64,000 bases of DNA from Mycobacterium aquaticum (GTDB taxonomy: Bacteria > Actinomycetota > Actinomycetes > Mycobacteriales > Mycobacteriaceae), in NCBI RefSeq assembly GCF_002086485.1, contig NZ_MVHF01000001.1, forward strand, positions 1 through 64,000, written 5' to 3'. A model generated the notes under the pieces. It did not search any database. It was given only the letters and a program-made list of their open reading frames with translations, and had not been told where the DNA came from. Shown here piece by piece: positions 55,843 through 64,000 of this stretch (within the stretch, counting starts at the first letter, position 1; each line of letters opens with the position of its first letter). Both the position numbers and the translations under genes were made by a program.

Positions 55843-56486
55843 CCGACCACACTGATCCCCGCCTGCAGCCGCAGGCCCGCTACATCCTGCCGTCGTTCAT
55901 CGAGCACAGCAGCTTCGGCGTCAAGGAGTCGAACCCGTACAACAAGCTGTTCGAGGAGCGCATCATCTTCCTCGGCGTGCAGGTGGACGACGCGTCGGCC
56001 AACGACATCATGGCGCAGCTGCTGGTGCTGGAGTCGCTGGATCCCGACCGGGACATCACCATGTACATCAACTCGCCCGGTGGCTCGTTCACCTCGCTGA
56101 TGGCGATCTACGACACCATGCAGTACGTGCGGGCCGACATCCAGACCGTGTGCCTGGGTCAGGCCGCGTCGGCCGCCGCGGTGCTGCTCGCCGCCGGAAC
56201 CCCCGGCAAGCGTCTCGCACTGCCCAACGCCCGGGTGCTCATCCACCAGCCCTCGCTGGGTGGCGTCATCCAGGGCCAGTTCTCCGACCTGGAGATCCAG
56301 GCCGCCGAGATCGAGCGCATGCGTACCTTGATGGAGACCACGCTGGCGCGGCACACCGGCAAGGATCCCGAGGTCATCCGCAAGGACACCGACCGCGACA
56401 AGATTCTCACCGCCGAGCAGGCCAAGGATTACGGCATCATCGACACGGTGCTGGAGTACCGGAAGCTGTCGGCGCAGAAGTCGTAG
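55839..56486 (+). CDS. clpP2: ATP-dependent Clp protease proteolytic subunit 2
   Basis: 215-residue partner of ClpP1. The nucleophile serine is in [14 protein letters not shown], the histidine in [11 protein letters not shown] and the aspartate in [21 protein letters not shown]. It is distinguished from ClpP1 by the N-terminal extension ([26 protein letters not shown]), part of which is a propeptide in M. tuberculosis. ATG overlaps clpP1 by 4 bases. A long palindromic element begins 10 bases after its stop. Confidence 0.97.
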   Translation: MTDHTDPRLQPQARYILPSFIEHSSFGVKESNPYNKLFEERIIFLGVQVDDASANDIMAQLLVLESLDPDRDITMYINSPGGSFTSLMAIYDTMQYVRADIQTVCLGQAASAAAVLLAAGTPGKRLALPNARVLIHQPSLGGVIQGQFSDLEIQAAEIERMRTLMETTLARHTGKDPEVIRKDTDRDKILTAEQAKDYGIIDTVLEYRKLSAQKS

Positions 56487-56495
56487 GCCCGACCG

Positions 56496-56564
56496 ATCGT
56501 CTCCGGCAGCGACACGCCCCCGAAACAGTCAGCGCACTGAGGGCCGTGAGCGGCCGGAGACGAT
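56496..56564. repeat. Long palindromic element between clpP2 and clpX
   Basis: ATCGTCTCCGGC (56496-56507) and GCCGGAGACGAT (56553-56564) are perfect 12-base arms, 45 bases apart. Inside are CGACACGCC (56510-56518), the complement of the core in the other palindromic repeats, and GCACTGAGGGCCGTGA (56534-56549), which recurs with one change in the hairpin after clpX. Confidence 0.6.
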
Positions 56565-56715
56565 ATGTTCTCCTGCACAGGTAAATATCACCGACGCGAT
56601 TCGGCTTTATCGGTCGCACCGCGGAGGAGCGAACGGGTAGCGTCGGGTTTAACGCCCGGGGAAACCCTCGAAATGGCGAAACGACTGACCGTGAACAGGA
56701 AGTAGGACCCCCCGA

Positions 56716-57996
56716 ATGGCGCGCATCGGAGACGGCGGTGACCTGCTGAAGTGCTCGTTCTGTGGAAAGAGCCAGAAGCAGGTCAAAAAGCTCATCGCGG
56801 GTCCCGGCGTCTATATCTGCGATGAGTGCATCGACCTGTGTAACGAGATCATCGAGGAAGAGCTCGCTGACGCTGACGACGTCAAGCTCGACGAGCTGCC
56901 CAAACCCGCGGAGATCCGCGAATTCCTCGAGGGCTACGTGATCGGCCAGGACACCGCGAAGCGGACCCTGGCGGTGGCCGTCTACAACCACTACAAGCGC
57001 ATCCAGGCCGGCGAGAAGTCCCGCGACTCGCGCTCGGAACCGGTGGAGCTGACCAAGTCGAACATCCTCATGCTGGGGCCCACCGGCTGCGGTAAGACCT
57101 ATCTGGCGCAGACTCTCGCCAAGATGCTCAACGTCCCGTTCGCCATCGCCGACGCGACGGCGCTCACCGAGGCCGGGTACGTCGGCGAGGACGTCGAGAA
57201 CATTCTGCTCAAGCTGATTCAGGCCGCCGACTACGACGTCAAGCGGGCCGAGACCGGCATCATCTACATCGACGAGGTCGACAAGATCGCCCGCAAGAGC
57301 GAGAACCCGTCGATCACGCGCGACGTCTCCGGTGAGGGTGTGCAGCAGGCGCTGCTGAAGATCCTCGAAGGCACGCAGGCCTCGGTGCCCCCGCAGGGTG
57401 GTCGCAAGCATCCGCATCAGGAATTCATCCAGATCGACACCACCAACGTGCTGTTCATCGTGGCGGGTGCCTTCGCTGGCCTGGAGAAGATCGTCTCCGA
57501 CCGCGTCGGCAAGCGCGGCCTCGGCTTCGGTGCCGAGGTGCGGTCCAAGGCCGAGATCGACACCCAGGACCATTTCGCCGAGGTCATGCCCGAGGACCTG
57601 ATCAAGTTCGGGCTCATCCCCGAGTTCATCGGCCGGTTGCCCGTGGTGGCGTCGGTGATCAACCTCGACAAGGAGTCGTTGGTCAAGATCCTCTCCGAGC
57701 CCAAGAACGCGCTGGTCAAGCAGTACGTGCGGCTGTTCGAGATGGATGGCGTCGAGTTGGAGTTCACCGACGAGGCGCTGGAAGCCATCGCAGATCAGGC
57801 GATCCACCGCGGCACCGGTGCCCGCGGCCTGCGCGCCATCATGGAAGAGGTGCTGCTGCCGGTCATGTACGACATCCCCAGCCGCGACGACGTCGCCAAG
57901 GTGGTCGTCACCAAGGAGACCGTGCAGGACAACGTGCTGCCGACCATCGTGCCGCGCAAGCCCTCGCGGGCCGAGCGCCGCGACAAGAGCGCCTAG
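56716..57996 (+). CDS. clpX: ClpX AAA+ unfoldase of the Clp protease
   Basis: 426-residue hexameric unfoldase that feeds ClpP1P2. The N-terminal zinc-binding domain carries Cys13, Cys16, Cys35, Cys38. Walker A is GPTGCGKT (about 121-128), Walker [12 protein letters not shown]. The pore loop GYVGEDVE and IGF-loop-like region, with sensor motifs [15 protein letters not shown] (about 368-382), complete the set. ATG at 56716 follows AGGAAGTAGGA. It is separated from clpP2 by 229 bases containing a palindrome and presumably its own promoter, so it is not simply in the clpP operon. Confidence 0.98.
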   Translation: MARIGDGGDLLKCSFCGKSQKQVKKLIAGPGVYICDECIDLCNEIIEEELADADDVKLDELPKPAEIREFLEGYVIGQDTAKRTLAVAVYNHYKRIQAGEKSRDSRSEPVELTKSNILMLGPTGCGKTYLAQTLAKMLNVPFAIADATALTEAGYVGEDVENILLKLIQAADYDVKRAETGIIYIDEVDKIARKSENPSITRDVSGEGVQQALLKILEGTQASVPPQGGRKHPHQEFIQIDTTNVLFIVAGAFAGLEKIVSDRVGKRGLGFGAEVRSKAEIDTQDHFAEVMPEDLIKFGLIPEFIGRLPVVASVINLDKESLVKILSEPKNALVKQYVRLFEMDGVELEFTDEALEAIADQAIHRGTGARGLRAIMEEVLLPVMYDIPSRDDVAKVVVTKETVQDNVLPTIVPRKPSRAERRDKSA

Positions 57997-57999
57997 CTT

Positions 58000-58064
58000 T
58001 CGTCGAGATTGCACTGAGGGTCGTGATTCCAAGCGGATCACGACCCTCAGTGCATTTTCGACGA
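58000..58064. terminator. Perfect long hairpin filling the clpX-fdhD gap
   Basis: TGCACTGAGGGTCGTGAT (58010-58027) and ATCACGACCCTCAGTGCA (58037-58054) make an uninterrupted 18-bp stem with a 9-base loop. It is extended by TCGTCGA/TCGACGA (58000-58006, 58058-58064) after a 3x3 internal loop. The element occupies practically the whole space between the two convergent stop codons, so it must be a bidirectional terminator. Confidence 0.85.
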
Positions 58065-58065
58065 C

Positions 58066-58893
58066 CTACGAAGAGAGGACCCGGTCCGGGCGGGTGTAGA
58101 CGTTCATCGAATCGCCCCGCAGGAACGCGACCAGGGTGAGACCCGATTGCGCGGCCAGGTCCACAGCCAGCGAGGACGGCGCCGACACGGCGGCCAGCAC
58201 CGGGATGCCCGCCATGACGGCCTTCTGGGTGAGTTCGAACGAGGCCCGGCCGCTGACCAGGAGCACGGTGCCCGTCAGCGGTATCCGGTTCTGTTCGAGA
58301 GCCCAGCCGATGACCTTGTCGACCGCGTTGTGCCTGCCGATGTCTTCGCGTACCACGAGTAGGGTGCCGTCGGTCGTGAACAGGCCGGCCCCGTGCAGAC
58401 CACCGGTGCTGGCGAAAACCTTCTGCGCCTCCCGCAGCCGGGGCGGCAGCGCCGAGAGCGTCTCGGCCGCTATCGTCGACGGATCGTCACCCGGGCAGTA
58501 GCGGCTGATCAGTCGCACGGCCTCCAGCGACGCCTTGCCGCACACCCCGCACGACGAGGTGGTGTAGAAATTGCGGGTGACGTCGACCGCCGGTGCCTCC
58601 ACGCCGGGCGCCAAGGTCACGTCGAGCACGTTGTAGGTGTTGGTGCCGTCCTCGGTCGCGCCGCGGCAGTACCGCACGGTCAGCACGTCGTCGCGACTGC
58701 CGATGACGCCTTCGGTGAGCAGAAAGCCTTGTGCCAGCTCGACATCCGAGCCGGGCGTGCGCATGGTGACGGTGATGGGTGTCCCGTTGAGCCGAATCTC
58801 CAGTGGCTCTTCGACGACGAGCGTCTCCGGCCGCTTCTCCACCCCGGTCGCGTTCAGGTGGGTGGCCCGGCGTCGTGTGGTCACTCGGCCCAC
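58066..58893 (-). CDS. fdhD: Formate dehydrogenase accessory sulfurtransferase FdhD
   Basis: 275-residue protein that passes sulphur from a cysteine desulfurase to the molybdenum/bis-MGD cofactor, needed for formate dehydrogenase activity. The active loop SSCGVCGK (about 115-122) with both cysteines is present, along with [10 protein letters not shown] near the N terminus and [49 protein letters not shown] in the C-terminal half. GTG at 58893 is chosen because GGGAGG lies 8 bases upstream; a further upstream start at 58956 has no support. No formate dehydrogenase gene is in the window. Confidence 0.93.
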   Translation of the reverse strand: MGRVTTRRRATHLNATGVEKRPETLVVEEPLEIRLNGTPITVTMRTPGSDVELAQGFLLTEGVIGSRDDVLTVRYCRGATEDGTNTYNVLDVTLAPGVEAPAVDVTRNFYTTSSCGVCGKASLEAVRLISRYCPGDDPSTIAAETLSALPPRLREAQKVFASTGGLHGAGLFTTDGTLLVVREDIGRHNAVDKVIGWALEQNRIPLTGTVLLVSGRASFELTQKAVMAGIPVLAAVSAPSSLAVDLAAQSGLTLVAFLRGDSMNVYTRPDRVLSS

Positions 58894-59098
58894 GGTTGCC
58901 GCCTCCCGGTCATGGTTCCAACTTAGTCCCTCGCGCGGCGGGGGCGGTTGGTGCACCGGGTGTGCGGTTCAGGGCGGGCCGACAGCCCTGACGCCAGCGT
59001 TAACGTCGGTATTCCGCCCTTGACGTGCAAGTAACAGGCCCGCCATCGAGCCTTCCTACTGTTGGCCGGTCACGCACATGTAGCGATAAGGAAGTCCA

Positions 59099-61273
59099 TT
59101 GAGCGCAAACGCAGCCCGTCTGCAGGCCATCACCAACGTCGAAGCCTACGTACCGCCGGCAATCAGTTTCGTCCCTGGCGAAGCGCCGGGCTCGATCTTC
59201 GGCGCCAACGTGTTCACCAAGGCCGAGATGCAAGCGCGGCTGCCGAAATCGGTCTACAAGTCCGTCGTCGCAACCATCGAGAAGGGCGCCAAGCTCGACC
59301 TGTCGGTGGCGGATGCAGTCGCCGCGGCGATGAAGGACTGGGCGTTGGAGATGGGTGCCACCCATTACGCGCATGTGTTCTACCCGATGACCGGGCTGAC
59401 CGCCGAGAAGCACGATTCCTTCCTGGAACCCGTCTCCGACGGCCAGACGCTGGCTGAATTTGCCGGCAAGACGCTCATCCAGGGTGAGCCCGACGCCTCG
59501 AGCTTCCCCTCCGGCGGGCTGCGCAGCACCTTCGAGGCGCGGGGGTATACCGGTTGGGACGTCACCAGCCCCGCTTACATCCTGGAGAACCCGAACGGTA
59601 ATACGCTCTGTATCCCAACGGTTTTCGTATCGATGACCGGTGAGGCCCTGGACTACAAGACCCCGTTGCTGCGCAGCCAACAGGCCATGGGCATCCATGC
59701 CGAACGCATCCTGAAGCTGTTCGGCCACAAGAACCTGGAGAAGGTCGTATCGTTCTGCGGTCCCGAGCAGGAGTACTTCCTCGTGGACCGGCACTTCTTC
59801 CTGGCTCGGCCGGACCTCATCAACGCCGGGCGGACGTTGTTCGGCGCGAAACCGCCCAAGGGACAGGAATTCGACGACCACTACTTCGGCGCGGTACCCG
59901 AGCGGGTGCTGGGCTTCATGATGGACACCGAGCGCGAGTTGTTCAAACTCGGAATCCCCGCCAAGACTCGGCACAACGAGGTGGCGCCCGGCCAGTTCGA
60001 GGTGGCCCCGATGTTCGAGCGGGCCAACCTCGCCTCCGATCACCAGCAGTTGCTGATGACGGTGTTCAAGACCATCGCCAAGAAGCACGGCATGGAATGC
60101 CTGTTCCATGAGAAGCCGTTCGCCGGCGTCAACGGGTCGGGCAAGCATGTCAACTTCTCGGTCGGCAACGCCGAACTCGGATCGCTGCTGGTGCCCGGTG
60201 ATACTCCTCACGAGAACGCCCAGTTCCTGGTGTTTTGCGCGGCGGTCATCCGTGCGGTGCACAAATACGCTGGGCTGCTGCGTGTTTCGGTGGCCTCGGC
60301 CACCAACGATCACCGGTTGGGTGCCAACGAGGCACCACCGGCCATCATCTCGATCTTCCTCGGCGACCAGCTGGCCGACGTGTTCGACCAGATCGCCAAG
60401 GGCGCGGCGACGTCGTCAAAGGGTAAGGGCTCGATGATCATCGGCGTCGACACCTTGCCAGTCCTGCCGACCGATCCGGGTGACCGCAACCGCACCAGCC
60501 CGTTTGCCTTCACCGGCAACCGTTTCGAATTCCGGGCACCGGGTTCGGGCCAGACCGTCGCGGTGCCGATGATCATTCTCAACACCATCATGGCCGAGTC
60601 GTTCGATCACATCGCGACACTCCTGGAGCATGCGGTGGCCGAAGGGGAGGACTTCGACACCGCAGTGCAGAAGTTGCTCACCGACATCATCACTGAGCAT
60701 GGCGCGGTGGTGTTCAACGGTGACGGTTACTCGGAGAACTGGCAGATCGAAGCCGCCGCTCGGGGCCTGCCCAACTTCAAGACCACGTTGGACGCGTTGC
60801 CTGCGCTGATCGCGCCTGATTCTGTCGAGCTTTTCGAGAAGTACGGGGTGTTCAACGAGCGTGAGTTGCACAGTCGCTACGAGGTCCGGTTGGAGCAGTA
60901 CGCGCTGACCATAGGCGTCGAAGCAAAGCTGACACTCGAGATCGGGTCAACGGTGATCCTGCCCGCGGCGATCCGGTACCAAACTGAGCTGGCACAGAAC
61001 GCCGCTTCCCTCAAGGCCGTCGGTGTTGAGCCGGATATGACGCTGCTGCAACAGGTTTCGGAATCGATCAGTGCCCTGACGGCCGCCTTGGCCAAGCTGA
61101 AGGCGGGGCTGTCCCACGACAGTGCCGATGCCTTCGAAGAGGCGGGCAATGCCCGGGACGCGCTGCTGCCCGCGATGGCGGAGGTGCGGGCTGCGTCAGA
61201 TGCGTTGGAGGGTGTGGTGGCAGACGACCTGTGGCCGTTGCCGACCTACCAGGAAATGCTCTACATCCTCTGA
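59099..61273 (+). CDS. Type III glutamine synthetase-like enzyme
   Basis: 724 residues, the length of GSIII (about 700-730), much longer than GSI. GSIII hallmarks are [34 protein letters not shown] near the N terminus, [23 protein letters not shown] (about 84-106), [13 protein letters not shown] with the metal-binding glutamates (about 218-230), [11 protein letters not shown] and KHVNFSVG. It probably makes glutamine from glutamate and ammonia, or a related gamma-glutamyl transfer. M. tuberculosis GlnA1-A4 are not of this class. The TTG start at 59099 has AAGGAAG 7 bases upstream. Isolated gene with its own promoter region shared with divergent fdhD. Confidence 0.9.
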   Translation: MSANAARLQAITNVEAYVPPAISFVPGEAPGSIFGANVFTKAEMQARLPKSVYKSVVATIEKGAKLDLSVADAVAAAMKDWALEMGATHYAHVFYPMTGLTAEKHDSFLEPVSDGQTLAEFAGKTLIQGEPDASSFPSGGLRSTFEARGYTGWDVTSPAYILENPNGNTLCIPTVFVSMTGEALDYKTPLLRSQQAMGIHAERILKLFGHKNLEKVVSFCGPEQEYFLVDRHFFLARPDLINAGRTLFGAKPPKGQEFDDHYFGAVPERVLGFMMDTERELFKLGIPAKTRHNEVAPGQFEVAPMFERANLASDHQQLLMTVFKTIAKKHGMECLFHEKPFAGVNGSGKHVNFSVGNAELGSLLVPGDTPHENAQFLVFCAAVIRAVHKYAGLLRVSVASATNDHRLGANEAPPAIISIFLGDQLADVFDQIAKGAATSSKGKGSMIIGVDTLPVLPTDPGDRNRTSPFAFTGNRFEFRAPGSGQTVAVPMIILNTIMAESFDHIATLLEHAVAEGEDFDTAVQKLLTDIITEHGAVVFNGDGYSENWQIEAAARGLPNFKTTLDALPALIAPDSVELFEKYGVFNERELHSRYEVRLEQYALTIGVEAKLTLEIGSTVILPAAIRYQTELAQNAASLKAVGVEPDMTLLQQVSESISALTAALAKLKAGLSHDSADAFEEAGNARDALLPAMAEVRAASDALEGVVADDLWPLPTYQEMLYIL

Positions 61274-61351
61274 GGTGGTCGTCGCCGGGTGTGGGGTTGG
61301 TCCCGTCCGGGACCCCGGTAACCGCAGCCCCACATCCGGCGATCCGCCGGG

Positions 61352-62200
61352 TCAGAGCACCGAACGCGCCGAGTCGGCCGCCAGTTTGAGCGCTTCGCGA
61401 ACCGGCAGCTTTCGGAATGGGGCCGACAGGATCTCCACCCCCCACGGACCGTCGAAACCTTGGTCGCGTAACACCGCCACCAGGCCGGCAAGGTCGAATA
61501 TGCCTTCGCCGCAGAGCAACCGGCGCTCGACGGTGTCCTCGAACAACGATCCGACGACGGTGGCGGCGGCATCGTCGAGCTCGACCCCGAACACCATCCC
61601 GGGTGACAAGGTGCTGCGCAGCTCGTCCAGGGACGTGCCCGCGCGGAACACATGCCAGGCGTCCACCAGCAGCCCGACGCCGGGATGGGCTGCGGCCGTG
61701 ACGATGTCGGCTCCCAGCTGCACCGTCGAGATGATCGAGAACGGCATGGTCTCGATGGCGATGCGAGTGCCGTGTTCGGCCGCTTGATCGGCGAGTTCCC
61801 GCAGTGGGGCGACCAGCGCCTCGGGATGCGCTGTGCGGGACCCGAGTTCGGAGCCGATCTTGATGAATGCCGGGCCGAGTGTGTCAGCGGCCTCGAACAA
61901 CAGCTCGCGGACGTCGTAGGAATCGCCGGCCGTCCCGCGGGGCAGCCACCACCGCTCGAGCAGTTCGATCTCGATGTGGGTGAGCCCCGCCTCGGCGATC
62001 AGATCACGAAGACCCTGGTAGCCCAACGTATCCCGGATCACACGCAGATCGTCGGCGATGAGACCGAGGCCGGTGTACCCGGCTTCGGCCGCGGCCGCGA
62101 CGCGTTCGGCGATGGGCACGGGGCTCGTCGCGGGACTGTGCATCGGTGAGGTGTCGCCGGCGCTGGTCCATGCCGTTGCCACCAAGCGCGCTTGTGTCAC
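61352..62200 (-). CDS. TIM-barrel sugar phosphate isomerase/epimerase
   Basis: 282-residue xylose-isomerase-like/AP-endonuclease-2 fold protein. Repeating barrel strands include YTGLGLIADDLRVIRDTLG, LTHIEIELLERWW, AFIKIGSEL, TRIAIETMPFS (metal-ligand Glu), VGLLVDAWHVFRAGTS (Asp/His ligands) and GPWGVEILSAPFRKLPV. It is likely a keto-sugar or inosose isomerase. Downstream of a dehydrogenase and an IolE-like gene on the same strand, it fits inositol or sugar catabolism. GTG at 62200 has GGGAG 6 bases upstream. That binding site abuts the palindromic repeat C. Confidence 0.82.
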   Translation of the reverse strand: MTQARLVATAWTSAGDTSPMHSPATSPVPIAERVAAAAEAGYTGLGLIADDLRVIRDTLGYQGLRDLIAEAGLTHIEIELLERWWLPRGTAGDSYDVRELLFEAADTLGPAFIKIGSELGSRTAHPEALVAPLRELADQAAEHGTRIAIETMPFSIISTVQLGADIVTAAAHPGVGLLVDAWHVFRAGTSLDELRSTLSPGMVFGVELDDAAATVVGSLFEDTVERRLLCGEGIFDLAGLVAVLRDQGFDGPWGVEILSAPFRKLPVREALKLAADSARSVL

Positions 62201-62210
62201 TGTCGTCTCC

Positions 62211-62277
62211 CGTGAGTGTGCGCAAAATGCCGACCGCAAGCGGCGTGTCGGGGGACAGACACGCACGCTCGCGGTGC
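62211..62277. repeat. Palindromic repeat, family 1 copy C
   Basis: CGTGAGTGTGCG (62211-62222) and CGCACGCTCGCG (62262-62273) pair with two G-U/T-type mismatches. The interior CGGCGTGTCGGGG (62241-62253) and the right end GCGGTGCA match copies A and B. Unlike them it lies between two genes of the same strand and abuts a ribosome binding site. Confidence 0.65.
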
Positions 62278-62313
62278 AGGGGTGCAGGGGTGCAGAGGTG
62301 AACGGTGGAGGGG

Positions 62314-63345
62314 CTAGGCGCCGGGGATGGTGGCGCGGTCGACCATATCCACCGTGACGGGTTGTCCGGATTGCAGGGATTCGACGCCTGCGGCGCACAC
62401 AGCCGCGGCGGCGTAGCCGTCCCACGCGCTGGGCCCGTCGGTGTAGTCCCCGGTGGCGTTCCCACGCTGCACCGCATTGACCCACCGCTGGAACTCGGTG
62501 TCGTAAGCCCGGCCGAACCGCTCCCGGAAGCCGGGTGTGATCTGCCCGCCCCAGGTACCGGCTCCACCCTTACGGATCAACCCGACATCGAGTCCGATGA
62601 AAGCCGAACCCTTTTCGCCGACGAGCTCGGTGCGCACCTCGTAGGCCACGCCGGTGGTGACGAACAGCTCGACGTCGACGTGTTTGCCTGAATTCGTCCG
62701 CATGATCGCGATCTGCGGATCCTGGATGCCTTGCGGCGCACCCGGATTGGTGGCCGGTTTGATGATCTGGATGGACGCGATCTCTTCGTCGAACAGGAAC
62801 CGCGTCACGTCGACCTCGTGGACCAGCGAATCCTTGACCACCATCGAACTGTCGAAACTCGGCGGCACGGCCGGGTTGCGGTGCACACAGTGCAGCACGA
62901 GGGGCCGGCCGAATTCGCCGGCATCCATCAGTGCCTTGAGCTGGACGTACTCGTCGTCGAAACGGCGCATGAACCCGACCTGGATGAGTCGCTTGCCCAG
63001 TTCGGCCTCGCGCTTGACGATCTCGAGCGACGACTCCACGTCGGTGGTCAACGGCTTTTCACACAACACCGGCTTGCCGTGATCCAGGCATGCCAGCAGT
63101 TGTTTGTCGTGGGTGGGCCCCGGCGTGGCCAGCACCACCGCGTCTATGTCGGGATCGGCGATCGCGTCCAAGGGGTCGCCGACGGCGCGGCAGCCGGGGA
63201 CGCCCGCGGCGACGGCCTCGGCCTTCTCGGTGAGGAAGTCGTTCACCACGGTCACCCGGGCACCAGAGATGCGGGTGGCCAGCCGCGCGACGTGATCGGC
63301 ACCCATGATGCCGACGCCGAGCACGGCGATACGCAGGTCGGACAT
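62314..63345 (-). CDS. Gfo/Idh/MocA dehydrogenase, probably inositol 2-dehydrogenase type
   Basis: 343-residue NAD(P)-dependent oxidoreductase. A Rossmann N terminus has LRIAVLGVGIMGADHVARLATRI. The family lysine-proline motif is CEKPLTT (about 93-99). HRNPAVPPSFDSSMVVKDSLVHEVDVTRFLFDEE includes the catalytic His/Asp pair (about 176-185). It resembles IolG-like enzymes that oxidise myo-inositol or scyllo-inositol at C2; other polyols are possible. It starts 7 bases after the stop of the IolE-like gene and is followed by an isomerase, so the three are likely one transcript. In M. smegmatis an inositol cluster lies near clpX, as I recall. Confidence 0.85.
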   Translation of the reverse strand: MSDLRIAVLGVGIMGADHVARLATRISGARVTVVNDFLTEKAEAVAAGVPGCRAVGDPLDAIADPDIDAVVLATPGPTHDKQLLACLDHGKPVLCEKPLTTDVESSLEIVKREAELGKRLIQVGFMRRFDDEYVQLKALMDAGEFGRPLVLHCVHRNPAVPPSFDSSMVVKDSLVHEVDVTRFLFDEEIASIQIIKPATNPGAPQGIQDPQIAIMRTNSGKHVDVELFVTTGVAYEVRTELVGEKGSAFIGLDVGLIRKGGAGTWGGQITPGFRERFGRAYDTEFQRWVNAVQRGNATGDYTDGPSAWDGYAAAAVCAAGVESLQSGQPVTVDMVDRATIPGA

Positions 63346-63352
63346 TGTTCTC

Positions 63353-64000
63353 CTAGCGGAACTTCACAGACGGAACACCACAGGACCCCAGGTAGGACTG
63401 GGTCCGCTTGGCGATGGGCAGGGGTGCGTCAACCTCGCAGGGATACATGTCCTGCTCGACGATCGCGAACACGTCGATGCCGAGCTTTTCGATCTCGGCG
63501 AGCAGCGGCGGCATCTCCGGGATGCCCAGCGGCGGCTCGGTCATGGCGCCGAGCTTGACGGCCTCACCGAACGGCAGGTCCTCGGCCTCGACCTTGGCCC
63601 GCACCTCGGGATCGACCTGCTTGAGGTGCAGGTAGCCGATGCGCTCGGGGGCGCGGCGGATGATCGCGATGTTGTCGCCGCCGCAGTAGCTGATGTGACC
63701 CGTGTCCAGGCACAGGTTGACGAACTCACCGTCGGTGCCGTCGAGGAACCGGTACACGTTCTCCTCGGTGTCGACGTGGCTGTCGGCGTGCGGGTGGTAT
63801 TGCGCACGCACACCGTACTTCTCGAACATGGCCTTGCCCAGTTCGTTCATGCCCTGGGTCTTCTTGCGCCACTGCTCGGGGGTGAGGGTGCGGTCCTCCA
63901 GCACCGCGCCGGTCGCCGGATCGCGCCACATCTCGGGGATCACGACGACGTGCTTGCCGCCGACCGCGGCGGTGAGGCGCGCGACGTCCTCGATCTGGGT
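63353..64000 (-). CDS. IolE-like sugar phosphate isomerase/dehydratase (5' end outside window)
   Basis: 216 visible codons of a TIM-barrel protein open to the right edge. The visible start TQIEDVARLTAAVGGKHVVVIPEMWRDP continues an upstream part not shown. Barrel features: GVRAQYHPHADSHVDTEENVYRFLDGTDGEFVNLCLDTGHISYCGGDNIAIIRRAPERIGYLHLKQVDP carries the metal ligands (His/Glu/Asp/His), and the C-terminal DVFAIVEQDMYPCEVDAPLPIAKRTQSYLGSCGV is typical of inosose-dehydratase (IolE) relatives. It probably acts with the adjacent dehydrogenase in inositol breakdown. Partial gene, so length cannot be compared with the family. Confidence 0.82.
   Translation of the reverse strand, partial: TQIEDVARLTAAVGGKHVVVIPEMWRDPATGAVLEDRTLTPEQWRKKTQGMNELGKAMFEKYGVRAQYHPHADSHVDTEENVYRFLDGTDGEFVNLCLDTGHISYCGGDNIAIIRRAPERIGYLHLKQVDPEVRAKVEAEDLPFGEAVKLGAMTEPPLGIPEMPPLLAEIEKLGIDVFAIVEQDMYPCEVDAPLPIAKRTQSYLGSCGVPSVKFR

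Noticed and set aside
59069..59084. GlnR-like site GTCAC-N6-GTAGC before the type III glutamine synthetase
   Set aside because: Second half-site deviates from the GNAAC consensus and only one copy is present; too weak to annotate.

Overview
The window looks like chromosomal DNA of a fast-growing mycobacterium (Mycolicibacterium type). The DNA is GC-rich, GTG starts are frequent, and many starts are leaderless: a TANNNT-type -10 box sits 6-7 bases before the start codon. The gene content is diagnostic: prpR, a B12-riboswitch metE, NAD-GDH of the 180-kDa class, truncated haemoglobin O, the supercomplex proteins CtaJ/PRSAF1, two tandem clpP genes and a mycothiol-linked DsbA-like protein. From about 14.4 kb to 58 kb the order follows the Rv2484c to Rv2457c block of M. 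tuberculosis (recalled from memory), read in the opposite direction and interrupted by several insertions.

Layout. 0-2 kb: a cut-off secreted protein, an exported protein and a PknH-sensor-like lipoprotein. 1.9-9.7 kb: a cobalamin riboswitch and metE, then the regulator prpR divergent from the methylcitrate-cycle operon prpD-prpB-prpC (propionyl-CoA disposal). 9.8-14.3 kb: a flavin monooxygenase, a RibD/DHFR-fold reductase, a small acidic protein, a YihY-like membrane protein, a universal stress protein (Rv1636 type) and tRNA-Arg. 14.4-19.8 kb: an overlapping acyltransferase operon (WS/DGAT, plsC, plsB2) for phosphatidic acid and triacylglycerol synthesis. 19.9-30.4 kb: a CopD/CtaG copper/oxidase assembly protein, a second SSB, EttA, the large glutamate dehydrogenase, a thioesterase and a conserved protein. 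30.4-38.1 kb: aglA-glbO, an HNH nuclease, ctaJ-PRSAF1, pepN, a DUF732 exported protein and a SigH-type promoter driving the DsbA-like gene.

38.1-41.5 kb holds a cytosine permease, cytosine-deaminase-like and Fe(II)/2OG-oxygenase-like operon with a large inverted repeat directly before its start codon. It lies where M. tuberculosis has rpiB. Nei2, a Na+/H+ antiporter, a glycine-rich membrane-anchored protein and the serine hydrolase LipP follow. 46.5-53.3 kb is the most unusual part: two very large overlapping genes of unknown function (1246 and 1021 codons), lower in GC, inserted between lipP and a tRNA-Gly/tRNA-Pro pair. The second is a pentapeptide-repeat protein interrupted by three divergent copies of an ~80-residue inserted domain and two copies of another ~60-residue module. 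I found no described system matching this pair.

53.7-58 kb is the proteostasis block tig, clpP1-clpP2, clpX. 58-64 kb has fdhD, a type III glutamine synthetase-like enzyme, and the end of what looks like a myo-inositol/sugar catabolic cluster on the minus strand (isomerase, Gfo/Idh/MocA dehydrogenase, IolE-like protein cut by the window edge).

Between genes there is a recurrent class of long palindromes (two related families, five copies, sharing a GGYGTGTCG core), mostly between convergent genes. Two further long hairpins flank clpX. I saw no insertion sequence, transposase, integrase, CRISPR array or phage gene.
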